Assembly: GCA_905233165.1 (NCBI GenBank)
Contig: CAJODL010000010.1
Location: forward strand, 1 to 64,000
Source of the DNA: an uncultured Prevotella sp.
Lineage (GTDB): Bacteria > Bacteroidota > Bacteroidia > Bacteroidales > Bacteroidaceae
Length of the DNA: 64,000 nucleotides
Reading direction: 5' to 3'
Part shown: one piece after another, positions 42,296-50,615 of the stretch
Numbering within the stretch: position 1 is the first letter of the stretch
How the letters are laid out: the number at the start of each line of letters is the position of its first letter
Translations under genes and position numbers: made by a program
The notes under the pieces: model-generated
Databases searched by the model: none
Told to the model about the DNA's origin: nothing
What the model saw: only the letters and a program-made list of their open reading frames with translations

Positions 42296-44749
42296 TTATT
42301 CTAAACCATAATCGGCCTCGACTTTCTTAATTTTCTCTATCCACTGTTTTTCTTCTGGTGTATTACGTCCTGCCCAACCTCCTTTCAAACGGTATAACAT
42401 GAGCAAATCTCTACCCATCTGCTTTTCGGTTTGATTGGTATCAAGTGAATAGGCTTTTTCTAAATAAGAAATAGCCTGGTCAAACAAAGGTTGAGCTTTT
42501 TTAAATGATTCTTCATCATACTTGTAAATATCCATGCCACGTTTCGAATAATAACGTCCCACGGCAAAATTAGCTCTTATTGAGTTTGGATTCAACTTCA
42601 GTTCTTTCTGATAGAAAGTCAAAGCTTCATCTGCTTTATCCTGCACCTCAAGCAAAAATCCCTTTGCAAAATAGAAATCTGCATTATTCGGGTCTTTCGT
42701 TATGGACTTGTCCAGATATTGATGGGCGGAAACATAGTTGCCATGTGAACAATAATGACTTATCAGGTTATTTATATACCAAGGCTCATTAGGCATCTTC
42801 TCTGCACCTTCCTTAAGAATAGATTCATAAGAAGCTGAATCATCTTTATTATAATATATCGTAGCCAAATTCTGATATACCTCATTCATCAAATTTTTCT
42901 CTTTAACACGGTTCTTAAGCAATACCAGTTCCTTAATGGCAGCAACCGTATCTTTTAAATCATACAGCGCTATACCAGCACACTTCAGAGTCAAGTCATT
43001 AATAACAGAATCCCGACTGTATTCTTTTATCGCATTCTGAGCCTGAGGATTGCTTGTTAAGACGGGTTCCTTGAAAGCTTTCCTGGCTACATAAAAAGCA
43101 TCAAAGGCTTTGCGGTACTCCTTCTGCACATAATAACCTGCGGCAATCACTGACAGTCCTTGTGTCCTTTCGTATATCTCTAATGCTCCATCCTGTGCAT
43201 CTTTCATTATATCTGGCCATTTGTTATTAGCTGCAGCGTATACTCTCTTGAAATAGTTAAACGCAGCCTGACTGGAAGCCGTATACTTTGCATAGTCAGT
43301 TTTTTCTACCGCTTCATCAAATGCAACCATTTCTAATGCCCCTGCTATAAGCAAATTTCTGAATGTATCCTGAGAAGTTGTTTCTGGACTTTTACTTTGC
43401 GCTGTCGCGCCTGCCGTTATGGAGCTTATATTCAGTCCTGCCAATTTATTCTTCGCATTTTCATTATTCTGATCCGCTGCCTTGCGGTACCACTTCGCTG
43501 CCTGAAAATTGTCCTTGGTAACACCATAACCTTTTTCGTAGCAGTTACCAACATTGTATTGAGCCGTAGCATGACCTTGTTCCGCTGCCTTGCGATACCA
43601 CTTCAAGGCCTCAGTATAGTCCCGAGTGACTATTTTACCATTATAGTAACAGGCACCAAGGTTGCTTTGTGCGATGGCATACCCCTGTTCCGCAGCCTTA
43701 CGATACCACTTCAAGGCCTCATTATAGTCCTGAGTGACTCCACTGCCATTATAGCAGCACACACCCATAAAGGTCTGAGCCTTGGCATTTCCCTGTTCCG
43801 CAGCCTGGCGGAACCACTTCACAGCCTCAGTATAGTTTTGTGTCTTTCCGTTTTTGCCTTCATAATAATTCAAACCTAATTTATACATTTCCTCAGCCGT
43901 CATAGTAGTCTTTTGAGCCAGTGTGCTGTTAGAGGAACTGTTTTGCGAGCCTCCCGTCAGGCTCAGGGCAATGGTGCGGAGATGGTATGGCCAGTCGGTG
44001 CGTACTTGCTCTGTTTTCAGGATACCACCTTCTTCACGCACTCCGCTTGGATTTGTAGGTGTCTGCCAAATCTTGCTGTCGATAACTCCGTCGTTGAAGT
44101 TGTCGCTAATCGTCTTTCCGGGGAGCGTCAGCTTCAAATCATCCATGTAGTGATGTTGACCTGTGTACCATCCATAAGGATTAATGTCGAAGGTGACAGT
44201 CTTTGAACCTGCCAGTTTCTTGAGCATTTCAAACATGTGAGTTCCCATGTATTTGCCGTTCATATAGTAACTCACATTACCACTTTCATCGAACTCTATT
44301 TTCTCATTTACCCACTGGTCTGTGGTAACTGCACACACACGCCATGCATCGAAGTAGTCACAGTCTTTGACATTCCAGTCGAAATTGACATCCTCGCAAC
44401 GCCCCACTGCTATATATATGCCATGACGGGTTACGGAATAGGAACCTTGATAGTGGTCTGTGTTGAAATACCGTATTTCCAATTGTAAATTATTGTCCAT
44501 TCTGAAACATGTTGCAGGATAGCAATAATTGTTTGCCTTGTTCACAAGATATCTCCTTTCCATCACAATCTTCTTGGTTAAACTATTTGGAGTAGGAGGA
44601 TTCATTGCTTTTGCTGTGGCTGCCGTTGTGGAGCTTTGAGTCATTTCTGCTTTTTTAGCCTTCTCGTAGGCTTTCTTATAGGCATTCTGCGCACTTGCCA
44701 TCAGTGTTGACAGCATCAAAGCAAATAGTAATGTTAGTTTTTTCGTCAT
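42296..44749 (-). CDS. Secreted Sel1/TPR-repeat protein with N-terminal beta-sandwich
   Basis: 817 residues with a signal peptide (1-20). Residues about 60-260 look like a concanavalin-type domain (TISDNFNDGVIDSKIWQTP). Four Sel1-like repeats follow (about 290-440, with core A-x-KWYRKAAEQGxAxAQxNLGxCYYNG), then TPR-like helices to the end (FYQKELKLNPNSIRANFAVG). Such proteins are scaffolds for protein-protein contacts, here extracytoplasmic. No enzyme motif. It stands alone behind its own promoter. Confidence 0.8.
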   Translation of the reverse strand: MTKKLTLLFALMLSTLMASAQNAYKKAYEKAKKAEMTQSSTTAATAKAMNPPTPNSLTKKIVMERRYLVNKANNYCYPATCFRMDNNLQLEIRYFNTDHYQGSYSVTRHGIYIAVGRCEDVNFDWNVKDCDYFDAWRVCAVTTDQWVNEKIEFDESGNVSYYMNGKYMGTHMFEMLKKLAGSKTVTFDINPYGWYTGQHHYMDDLKLTLPGKTISDNFNDGVIDSKIWQTPTNPSGVREEGGILKTEQVRTDWPYHLRTIALSLTGGSQNSSSNSTLAQKTTMTAEEMYKLGLNYYEGKNGKTQNYTEAVKWFRQAAEQGNAKAQTFMGVCCYNGSGVTQDYNEALKWYRKAAEQGYAIAQSNLGACYYNGKIVTRDYTEALKWYRKAAEQGHATAQYNVGNCYEKGYGVTKDNFQAAKWYRKAADQNNENAKNKLAGLNISSITAGATAQSKSPETTSQDTFRNLLIAGALEMVAFDEAVEKTDYAKYTASSQAAFNYFKRVYAAANNKWPDIMKDAQDGALEIYERTQGLSVIAAGYYVQKEYRKAFDAFYVARKAFKEPVLTSNPQAQNAIKEYSRDSVINDLTLKCAGIALYDLKDTVAAIKELVLLKNRVKEKNLMNEVYQNLATIYYNKDDSASYESILKEGAEKMPNEPWYINNLISHYCSHGNYVSAHQYLDKSITKDPNNADFYFAKGFLLEVQDKADEALTFYQKELKLNPNSIRANFAVGRYYSKRGMDIYKYDEESFKKAQPLFDQAISYLEKAYSLDTNQTEKQMGRDLLMLYRLKGGWAGRNTPEEKQWIEKIKKVEADYGLE

Positions 44750-44780
44750 TATTTTGAGATTTAGTTATGGTTCTTGGGTG

Positions 44781-44812
44781 CAAAGGTACGATTAAGTTAT
44801 GAGAAATACAAA
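44781..44812 (-). promoter_or_regulatory. Promoter of the Sel1/TPR gene
   Basis: Minus strand: TTTG (44809-44812), 20 bases, TACCTTTG (44781-44788), about 30 bases before the ATG. Confidence 0.8.
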
Positions 44813-44945
44813 TAAAAACGCGTTTTTTTATTTTATTTCCATAACGGAGTACCTTGGACCGCAAGGTCAAAGGTAGTAAAATTTTCCGAAACTCCAAAAG
44901 AAATGGGAAGAATTTTTTAGCTTGCGCCTTTCGCACGGTGGTTAG

Positions 44946-45335
44946 TTATTCCAGCAGGTCGATGGCGGAGAGGATGTTTTTGTAACCTTCTTCGGAGTAG
45001 GCCAGTTCGGCTTCTCCGCAGTCCCAAGCAAGTTTCATGACACCACCTTTTATGGTTGTGGCATAATGCAGATTAACAGCTGTACCCCGACGTATCGTGG
45101 TGAGTACGTCGCACAGTTTCCCGGTAAGGTTTTTGAATGGTAAGGACAGGACGATAGGAGTGCGTTTGCCCTTTATGTAGAGTTTGCAGATGTGATCATC
45201 GGAAAGGAGATAGACAACATGCTCCTTGATGATATGCAGCAGGCCTCCACCGTCCTTGATGAAGCACGGTTTAGACACAGAAGAGACGGCTTTTGCCCCC
45301 ACTATGCCACGATGTATGATGTCAGTGGCCTGCAC
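44946..45335 (-). CDS. LytTR-like DNA-binding protein, single domain
   Basis: 129 residues starting with GTG (45333-45335); I find no better ATG. The C-terminal two thirds fits the LytTR fold: HVVYLLSDDHICKLYIKGKR, LSLPFKNLTGKL, then TTIRRGTAVNLHYATTI, which matches the R-x-HRSY-x-VNL signature in degenerate form. No receiver domain is attached. LytTR proteins bind direct repeats spaced by two helical turns. 21-bp direct repeats lie upstream of the divergent operon at 45689-45739, its likely target. Confidence 0.6.
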   Translation of the reverse strand: MQATDIIHRGIVGAKAVSSVSKPCFIKDGGGLLHIIKEHVVYLLSDDHICKLYIKGKRTPIVLSLPFKNLTGKLCDVLTTIRRGTAVNLHYATTIKGGVMKLAWDCGEAELAYSEEGYKNILSAIDLLE

Positions 45336-45461
45336 TTTTTTTGGTTTAAAAAAAGAGTATAGTGAGAATAACTGCCGTTGGTAGACGTGTGTCTAGTGCC
45401 TTTTATTCAACTAGCTCCGTAAGATGATTCAGTATAAGATTTAGATCCTGAATTGCTTGTG

Positions 45462-45492
45462 CAAAGGTAGAAAAAATTCTCTATTCCTGCAA
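45462..45492 (-). promoter_or_regulatory. Promoter of the LytTR-like gene
   Basis: Minus strand: TTG (45490-45492), 20 bases, TACCTTTG (45462-45469). Confidence 0.8.
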
Positions 45493-45688
45493 CTTTTTTT
45501 GAAGGAATTTTTTCGCTTTTTTTTGAGTTTTCTGTCCGGTATTAGATTTTATGGGGCTTGCCAAATGATAACTTTTTTTTGAGTTTTCTGAAGAGGGGAA
45601 AAAGTGCCAAAAATGGGCCTGTTTTCTTCTTTATTTCATCTTTCGTAATTATAGGCACGGTAATAACTTAAAAGGAGCCGAAAAGGCC

Positions 45689-45739
45689 GTTCGCGCGTTA
45701 AAATGCCGAGCTCGCGTGTTAAATCGCCGAGTTCGCGCT
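45689..45739. repeat. 21-bp direct repeats next to a promoter
   Basis: Units at 45689-45709 and 45710-45730 and a partial third at 45731-45739. Cores are TCGCGCGTTAAA, TCGCGTGTTAAA and TCGCGCT. They end 7 bases before the -33 box of the plus-strand promoter, a place for an activator. Confidence 0.85.
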
Positions 45740-45746
45740 ATGCAGG

Positions 45747-45777
45747 TTGCTCAGGTCTGGGGAACGCCGTACCTTTG
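45747..45777 (+). promoter_or_regulatory. Promoter of the primase-containing operon
   Basis: TTG (45747-45749), 20 bases, TACCTTTG (45770-45777). Confidence 0.8.
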
Positions 45778-45930
45778 CCGATGGAATTCCAACCGGGGTT
45801 TCTGTTGCATTCTTTTTATGGATGTCAGTCAGCAGACAAAAATTGAGCACGGCTCCGGTGCACGAGATGAAGTAAGCCTTTCTATATCATCGTGCGAGTG
45901 CAAGAGGGCATTTTTATACCTATTATAATT

Positions 45931-46290
45931 ATGTCTTTTAAATCAAACGCCAACATTGAGGGTTGGCACCGTAACACAGAAATCTGCGTGAATGTGAAAA
46001 CCATTCTTCGCAACGACATCTTCGCAAAGCCTGACAAGACGTATGCTGGTTTGCTAACACACGACATGGAAGACCACTATACCTTCGTAGAGACATGCTC
46101 TCCAAGTGCCCGCAAGCGTAATCCGCAGGTCTTTAATGGCAAGTTTGTAACAATCACCCGTAGGAGTGACGGCACGTATCACCCGAACTTCAAACCGGTG
46201 AAGATAGGAGCGAACTTCAATGTCAAGGCTTACGCCCTCTGCGTGTACCTCGAACTGAACAAAGCTCTCAAAGGCCTCGTAGAGAAATAA
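45931..46290 (+). CDS. Hypothetical protein, first gene of the relic operon
   Basis: 119 residues from ATG 45931 (MSFKSNANIEGWHRNTEICV). No family recognised. It is mixed charge and beta-rich, without signal peptide or membrane segment, and contains an RKRNPQVFNGKFVTITRRSDG segment. It follows a strong promoter and precedes the DUF3987-like gene by 221 bases that include a large inverted repeat, so it may be read separately from the genes after it. Confidence 0.6.
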   Translation: MSFKSNANIEGWHRNTEICVNVKTILRNDIFAKPDKTYAGLLTHDMEDHYTFVETCSPSARKRNPQVFNGKFVTITRRSDGTYHPNFKPVKIGANFNVKAYALCVYLELNKALKGLVEK

Positions 46291-46302
46291 GTAAAGTGAA
46301 TA

Positions 46303-46476
46303 AATCTATCAACTATCAGTTCTATCAGTTAATTTAGAGGCTATGTTTTTTACAAATCTTCTTATATATATATTATAACTTATTAATAATTAATTAGTTA
46401 TATATTATATAATATATGAATATAAGGGAAATATACCCCTCGAAAAAAAACTGAAAGAACTGATAACTGATAGATT
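46303..46476. repeat. Large inverted repeat around an AT-rich core
   Basis: Arms 46303-46330 and 46449-46476 match at 25 of 28 positions when one is reverse-complemented (left arm begins AATCTATCAACTATCAG). About 118 very AT-rich bases lie between. It is placed just before the DUF3987/VirE-like and primase genes. Confidence 0.85.
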
Positions 46477-46511
46477 CTCAAATCAAGTTTCATCTAAAAA
46501 GCTAAAAATCA

Positions 46512-47813
46512 ATGAAATACGACATTAGCAAATCAGCTTCCCCTAAGATGCCGAACCTCGGAAAGGGGACAGAATGTATCAAATTACTGCTCTCACAGGC
46601 ATCAGTAAATATGCATGAACCCCTCGTTCCGATGTTTTTTCCTGTACTTGGCGCTCACATCAGTGGAGCAGAATTTCAGTATCCTGACAATAGCTGGAAG
46701 GAAATGACTGGAATAATGGCCAATCTTGTTGCAAATAGTGGCGACAACAAGGGACAACTGGCACCAATAGTGGAAGCTATCTGCCGCGACTTCCGCCAAC
46801 ACGACAAGGAGGAAGAGGACAAGTACCGTGAATGGCAGAAACTCAGCAAGACGGAACCCAGCAACAAGAAGAAGACTGCCGAGCCACAGCTGGCGTATTG
46901 GTTTCCACCGGTCGATACCACCAAGGCGGCGTTTATCAAGAATGCTATAGCTCTCGAAATGCAGGGCGGTCGGACGCAGTACTTTAACCTGCCTGAGGTG
47001 GAGATGGCTGACCAGTTGTGTGGCGGTCACAAGAATGTGTCGCTGTTGCTCCGCAATGTCTATGACCGTGCCAAGGCCGGCGCCTTGCGTGCTACGGCTG
47101 ACGGCGTGACGGGCAATCCGACTATCCGTGCTTGCTTTACCATTTCTTCAAATCCGAGTTCTACACGAAAATTCTACAAGTACGAACTGCTTAACGGCAC
47201 ATTCGGACGAATGGTGTTCTCGTACAAACCGCGTGGCAGCCGCAGTGGAAAGATACCACGCATAGGCAGCTTCAGTGACGACTTCTACGAGAAGTTGGAC
47301 GAGTACTTGGTGCGCCTTGATATCTGCAAGGGACGCTACATTATAAAGCCCCTGAACAAACTGATTGACAAGCTGGCTCAGGATATGGCGACTATAGCGG
47401 ACCTTACTGACGATGATGTGCTCTTTGAGGTGTCACACCGTTGTCTGGTGTCGGGTTGGAAGGCGGGCTGCATCCTGTGGGCTCTCAACAAGCAGACGTG
47501 GACGCGTCCGATGGGCGAACTGGTGGAGTGGCTGGTGTATCACGACCTGTGGAGCAAGATGCGGATTTTTGCTGATATGCTTGGCAATGATGCCGATACC
47601 CTGAGCGATAGTCAGCGACGCGGCCCGAAGAATATGCTTGACAGCCTGCCGGACTCCTTCAACGAGGCACAGCTGGAGGCTCTCAGAGTAAACCTTGGAA
47701 AGAAAGCTGAGGGGGCAAAGGATCAGTTGTATCTTTGGAAAAATCGTAAGTTCATCACTTACTCTGCCCAGACGGGACTCTACACTAAAACAGAAGAGTA
47801 TTTAAATGGATAG
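46512..47813 (+). CDS. DUF3987/VirE-like protein with degenerate P-loop
   Basis: 433 residues. The N-terminal layout (helical start, MFFPVLGAHISGAEFQYPDN, then MANLVANSGDNKGQLAPIVE) parallels Bacteroidales DUF3987 proteins. A P-loop normally stands where this one has GDNKGQL (77-83), without the usual GxxxxGK[ST]. DUF3987 and VirE-like proteins are P-loop ATPases associated with primases in mobile elements. Whether this copy binds ATP is uncertain. It overlaps the primase gene by 8 bases. Confidence 0.6.
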   Translation: MKYDISKSASPKMPNLGKGTECIKLLLSQASVNMHEPLVPMFFPVLGAHISGAEFQYPDNSWKEMTGIMANLVANSGDNKGQLAPIVEAICRDFRQHDKEEEDKYREWQKLSKTEPSNKKKTAEPQLAYWFPPVDTTKAAFIKNAIALEMQGGRTQYFNLPEVEMADQLCGGHKNVSLLLRNVYDRAKAGALRATADGVTGNPTIRACFTISSNPSSTRKFYKYELLNGTFGRMVFSYKPRGSRSGKIPRIGSFSDDFYEKLDEYLVRLDICKGRYIIKPLNKLIDKLAQDMATIADLTDDDVLFEVSHRCLVSGWKAGCILWALNKQTWTRPMGELVEWLVYHDLWSKMRIFADMLGNDADTLSDSQRRGPKNMLDSLPDSFNEAQLEALRVNLGKKAEGAKDQLYLWKNRKFITYSAQTGLYTKTEEYLNG

Positions 47814-48759
47814 ACTAGAACTGCAAAGGCTTCGCGACCTTCCTATTGAGGGGGTCGCGGAGCGACTTGGACTACAAGTTACGCGACATAAATGTCTGTG
47901 CCCGTTTCATGAGGATCATCATCCCTCGATGTCATTCAGCATCCGCAGGAATACGTACCGCTGCTTCGTCTGCGGCGAACACGGCGGCACGATAGACCTA
48001 GTGATGAAACACCTGAGGAAGGACTTCAAAGAAGCGGTAGAATGGCTCGGCGGAAAGGCGGTTCTGAATATTCTGAGTACTCAGAATAATCAGAGTAATC
48101 AGAATAATAATCCGCCGCCTTTCGACGCTTCGCGGTACGAGCGTTTCTTCGAGCGCCCTTGGCTTAATGACGAGGCGCGGCGGTTTCTCTTTGAGGAGCG
48201 ACGGCTGGACTCTCGCGTGGTGCGCTGGTGTCGCCTGACATCGTGGAAAGACCGACAGGGCACGCCGTGGCTGCAGATACCGTATTATGATATGGAGGGC
48301 AAACTGATTGGCGTGCAGAATAGGAGGTTGAGGAACGAAAACGATAATCATGAACCATTAACCATGAACCATGAACCAAGGTTTCGCTTTCCTGCGGGCT
48401 CTCGGTGTGGCATCTATAACCTTCCCGTGTTGAAAATGTTGAAGCCGGGCGAAGAGCTGTGGATTACGGAGGGCTGCTCGGACTGCTGGGCAATGCTCTC
48501 CAGCGGCCATAAGGCCATTGCCATCCCATCAGCCACGCTCTTGTCCAAAGAGAACAAGGATGTCCTCTTGGAGGTCCAAGGTCCAAGGTCAAAGGTCAAA
48601 GGCGAACTTGGAATTCGGTTTGAGATGTGGCCCGACGCTGACGTTCCTGGCGAACGGCTGTTCCTGCAGCTGAAGGAGGTATTGCCCGACCTTGTGCGCC
48701 ATCAACTGCCCGAAGGGTGCAAGGACTATAGTGATTTTTTCCTCCGGGAAAAACACTAA
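47806..48759 (+). CDS. CHC2 zinc-finger primase/TOPRIM protein with repeat inserts
   Basis: 317 residues. Zinc finger: CPFHEDHHPSMSF (C32, H35), then YRCFVCGEHGGTIDLV (C53, C56). The TOPRIM-like part has LWITEGCSDCWAM (E222) and FEMWPDADVPG (D277, D279). It would make RNA primers or act on DNA ends during replication of a mobile element. Two stretches come from heptamer DNA: NHEPLTMNHEP (181-191) and VQGPRSKVKGE (257-267). The second sits between TOPRIM strands, so activity may be affected. A third low-complexity loop is STQNNQSNQNNN. Confidence 0.82.
   Translation: MDRLELQRLRDLPIEGVAERLGLQVTRHKCLCPFHEDHHPSMSFSIRRNTYRCFVCGEHGGTIDLVMKHLRKDFKEAVEWLGGKAVLNILSTQNNQSNQNNNPPPFDASRYERFFERPWLNDEARRFLFEERRLDSRVVRWCRLTSWKDRQGTPWLQIPYYDMEGKLIGVQNRRLRNENDNHEPLTMNHEPRFRFPAGSRCGIYNLPVLKMLKPGEELWITEGCSDCWAMLSSGHKAIAIPSATLLSKENKDVLLEVQGPRSKVKGELGIRFEMWPDADVPGERLFLQLKEVLPDLVRHQLPEGCKDYSDFFLREKH
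48352..48379. repeat. Heptamer repeat inside the primase gene, copy 1
   Basis: GAACCAT, TAACCAT, GAACCAT, GAACCAA; in frame. Confidence 0.85.
48572..48606. repeat. Heptamer repeat inside the primase gene, copy 2
   Basis: AGGTCCA twice, AGGTCAA twice, AGGCGAA; in frame. Confidence 0.85.
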
Positions 48760-48772
48760 TCTCGTCCTCGGT

Positions 48773-48807
48773 GAGCCGTAACCTCACTCCCAACGAGCCG
48801 TAACCTC
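48773..48807. repeat. 22-bp-period direct repeat
   Basis: GAGCCGTAACCTC at 48773-48785 and again at 48795-48807, between the primase and higB genes. Confidence 0.8.
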
Positions 48808-48897
48808 GTCAAAAATGGGGGTAGGGGAAGTTGTTTATAGGAAATATGTCTCAGGAAGAAAAAGTTCACTAATTTGTGAAGATTTTTGATGATTTTC

Positions 48898-48928
48898 TTG
48901 GTAGTTTCATTTTTTAGTTGTACTTTTG
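48898..48928 (+). promoter_or_regulatory. higBA promoter, predicted leaderless
   Basis: TTG (48898-48900), 20 bases, TACTTTTG (48921-48928). The HigB ATG is at 48935, about where transcription should start. Confidence 0.75.
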
Positions 48929-48934
48929 CACCGC

Positions 48935-49231
48935 ATGAAGATATTATTTCCAGAACGAATAGAGGAGTTTTCTCGTAAACATGCTGACGCTAGAGATGCA
49001 CTTGAGCGTTGGTGTGATATTCTGGCTGAAGCAAAATGGAAAAGCCATGCAGACCTGAAAGCTGATTTCCCTTCGGCTGACTTTGTAGGTAATAATAGAT
49101 ATGTGTTTAATATCAAAGGTAATAATTACCGTACAGTAGTGTTGGTAGTATTCTTTGCAGAATCTGTTGCCATTAGGTTTATTGGAACGCATAGTGAATA
49201 TGATAAAATTAAGGATATAAAAAATATTTAG
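48935..49231 (+). CDS. higB: HigB-family toxin (type II toxin-antitoxin)
   Basis: 98 residues from ATG 48935. FVGNNRYVFNIKGNNYRTVV and IRFIGTHSEYDKI are the HigB/RelE-fold signature; ERWCDILAEAKWKSHADLK precedes it. HigB toxins are ribosome-dependent mRNA endonucleases held by HigA. Toxin-first order, followed 3 bases later by the antitoxin, is typical of higBA. The predicted mRNA start is close to the ATG, leaving little or no leader. Confidence 0.92.
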   Translation: MKILFPERIEEFSRKHADARDALERWCDILAEAKWKSHADLKADFPSADFVGNNRYVFNIKGNNYRTVVLVVFFAESVAIRFIGTHSEYDKIKDIKNI

Positions 49232-49234
49232 GCT

Positions 49235-49612
49235 ATGACAATCAGGAACGAAAAGGAATATAAGGACTTCGAGGCTCGTTTGGAGAAGTTGATAGAGAGC
49301 GGCACAAAACTTGGTGACATGGAATTGCTGAGTGCTGAAGAGAAGGCTGAGTTTACTATGTTGAGCGAAGCCCTTGACGAGTATGGCCGTGCATATCATC
49401 CGCTGCCTGGACGTATGAGTACAGTGCTTTCTGATGCTATTCTGAATCAAGTGAAAGAGCGTGGGCTGAAACAGAAAGACGCTGCGCGTATGATAGGTAT
49501 CAGCGCTACTACATTCAGCGACTTGCTGCACGGACGCAGGTCTTTGAGTTTTGATATTGCACGCAGTCTGCACAAGGTGCTTGGAGTACCTGCTGATGTG
49601 GTGTTAGCATAA
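49235..49612 (+). CDS. higA: HigA-family antitoxin (XRE helix-turn-helix)
   Basis: 125 residues. The C-terminal HTH reads LKQKDAARMIGISATTFSDL then LHGRRSLSFDIARSLHKVLG. The N-terminal part (RNEKEYKDFEARLEKLIESG) is the usual helical region of HigA-type antitoxins encoded with HigB. It binds the toxin and represses the shared promoter, probably near 48898-48935. Three bases after higB, so translationally linked. Confidence 0.92.
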   Translation: MTIRNEKEYKDFEARLEKLIESGTKLGDMELLSAEEKAEFTMLSEALDEYGRAYHPLPGRMSTVLSDAILNQVKERGLKQKDAARMIGISATTFSDLLHGRRSLSFDIARSLHKVLGVPADVVLA

Positions 49613-50018
49613 TGCTATAGAGACAACAAAATAATAGATGATGAAGGGCGGATTTCTATGCGGAATCTGCCCTTATTTGTGCCCTGAAAATGGGGGCAAA
49701 AAAAGTTGAAAAAAACATGAAAAAAAGTGCTAAAAAACTTGTGTAATTCAACTTTTTTTTGTACCTTTGCAAATGTAAGATGAGAATAAAATGCAGGCAT
49801 TTTTTCTCATAGCATTCGAAGTAAATTCGTCTGCTAAATCTCCGAAAGAGATTTGAACATTTGCGATACTCGGCTGCACCTCAGCATACTAAAAACAAGC
49901 TTTTGTCTGCCTTCGGTTTGCACGAGCATTGCATCATAGAAAAATACTAAGAAAACACACATAAAGAAAGGCAGGAAACACCTGACCTGGATAACGTTCA
50001 ACTTAATAATTTAATATC
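49613..50018. other. 406-base gap: promoter and long leader of the HU-like gene
   Basis: A stem GGGCGGATT/AATCTGCCC (about 49649-49674) may end higBA transcription. A perfect promoter follows at 49739-49769. The remaining 245-base leader has a short stem (AAATCTCCGAAAGAGATTT, near 49837) and Prevotella-like CTCGGCTGCACC/TTCGGTTTGCACG segments. No ORF of note. Confidence 0.65.
49739..49769 (+). promoter_or_regulatory. Promoter of the HU-like gene
   Basis: TTG (49739-49741), 20 bases, TACCTTTG (49762-49769); gives a leader of about 245 bases. Confidence 0.8.
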
Positions 50019-50615
50019 ATGAGTAAAATTCTGTATGAAGTTTACAAGAATGACATCAAGGACTCAGAGTCTGTGATGTACGGGAAGTACTACGCCCGTC
50101 TGAAGAGTATCGAAACTCTTAACATGACAAAGTTAGCAAAACACATCTCAGGACATGGAAGTGTTTTTACAGAAGATGTGGTAGTTGGTGTGGTCCAAAA
50201 ATTTAAGACTTGTCTGCTCGAGATGCTTCTTGAGAGCAAGAAGGTGAAGGTAGCTGGCCTTGGCACTTTCTACCTGACCTGCGAGTGCCAGAAGGGTGGT
50301 GCCGAGAAGGAGGAGGACTTCAACGTCAAGGAGCACCTGAAGGCGCTGCACATCCGCTTCCTGCCTGATCAGGCTGCGGAGGACAACCTCTCAAGCCGTG
50401 AGTTCATCAAGAAGGCCGAGTTCGTTAACATCAAGAATCTCATGTCGGGTAACACCGAGGCTGAGAGTCCTGTGGATAACGAAGACGATAACCCTTCGAC
50501 AAACTCAGGGCAAGACCAGGGCGGTAGCCAGAACCAGGGTGACAGTCAGCAAGGAGGCTCAGGACAGGACAACGGTGGCGGTGGCAACACCGGCGACGGT
50601 TGGGAAGAGGGATAA
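50019..50615 (+). CDS. HU-like DNA-binding protein with low-complexity tail ending GDGWEEG
   Basis: 198 residues. The first ~130 fit the Bacteroidetes HU-related family: MSKILYEVYKNDIKDSESV, a helical part TLNMTKLAKHISGHGSVFTE, then ESKKVKVAGLGTFYLTCEC, the beta-arm lead-in typical of HU. The tail (about 145-198) is Gln/Gly/Ser/Asp-rich and disordered, ending TGDGWEEG exactly like the DUF6261-like protein at 17794. HU-like proteins bend DNA; family members usually travel with smalltalk and lysin genes, as here. Confidence 0.8.
   Translation: MSKILYEVYKNDIKDSESVMYGKYYARLKSIETLNMTKLAKHISGHGSVFTEDVVVGVVQKFKTCLLEMLLESKKVKVAGLGTFYLTCECQKGGAEKEEDFNVKEHLKALHIRFLPDQAAEDNLSSREFIKKAEFVNIKNLMSGNTEAESPVDNEDDNPSTNSGQDQGGSQNQGDSQQGGSGQDNGGGGNTGDGWEEG

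Larger units (their letters stand above)
45336..45930. other. 595-base divergent regulatory region
   Basis: Holds the minus promoter of the LytTR-like gene (45462-45492), two T-rich stretches around 45490-45580, 21-bp direct repeats (45689-45739), a plus promoter (45747-45777) and a leader of about 150 bases. No gene recognised. Confidence 0.7.
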
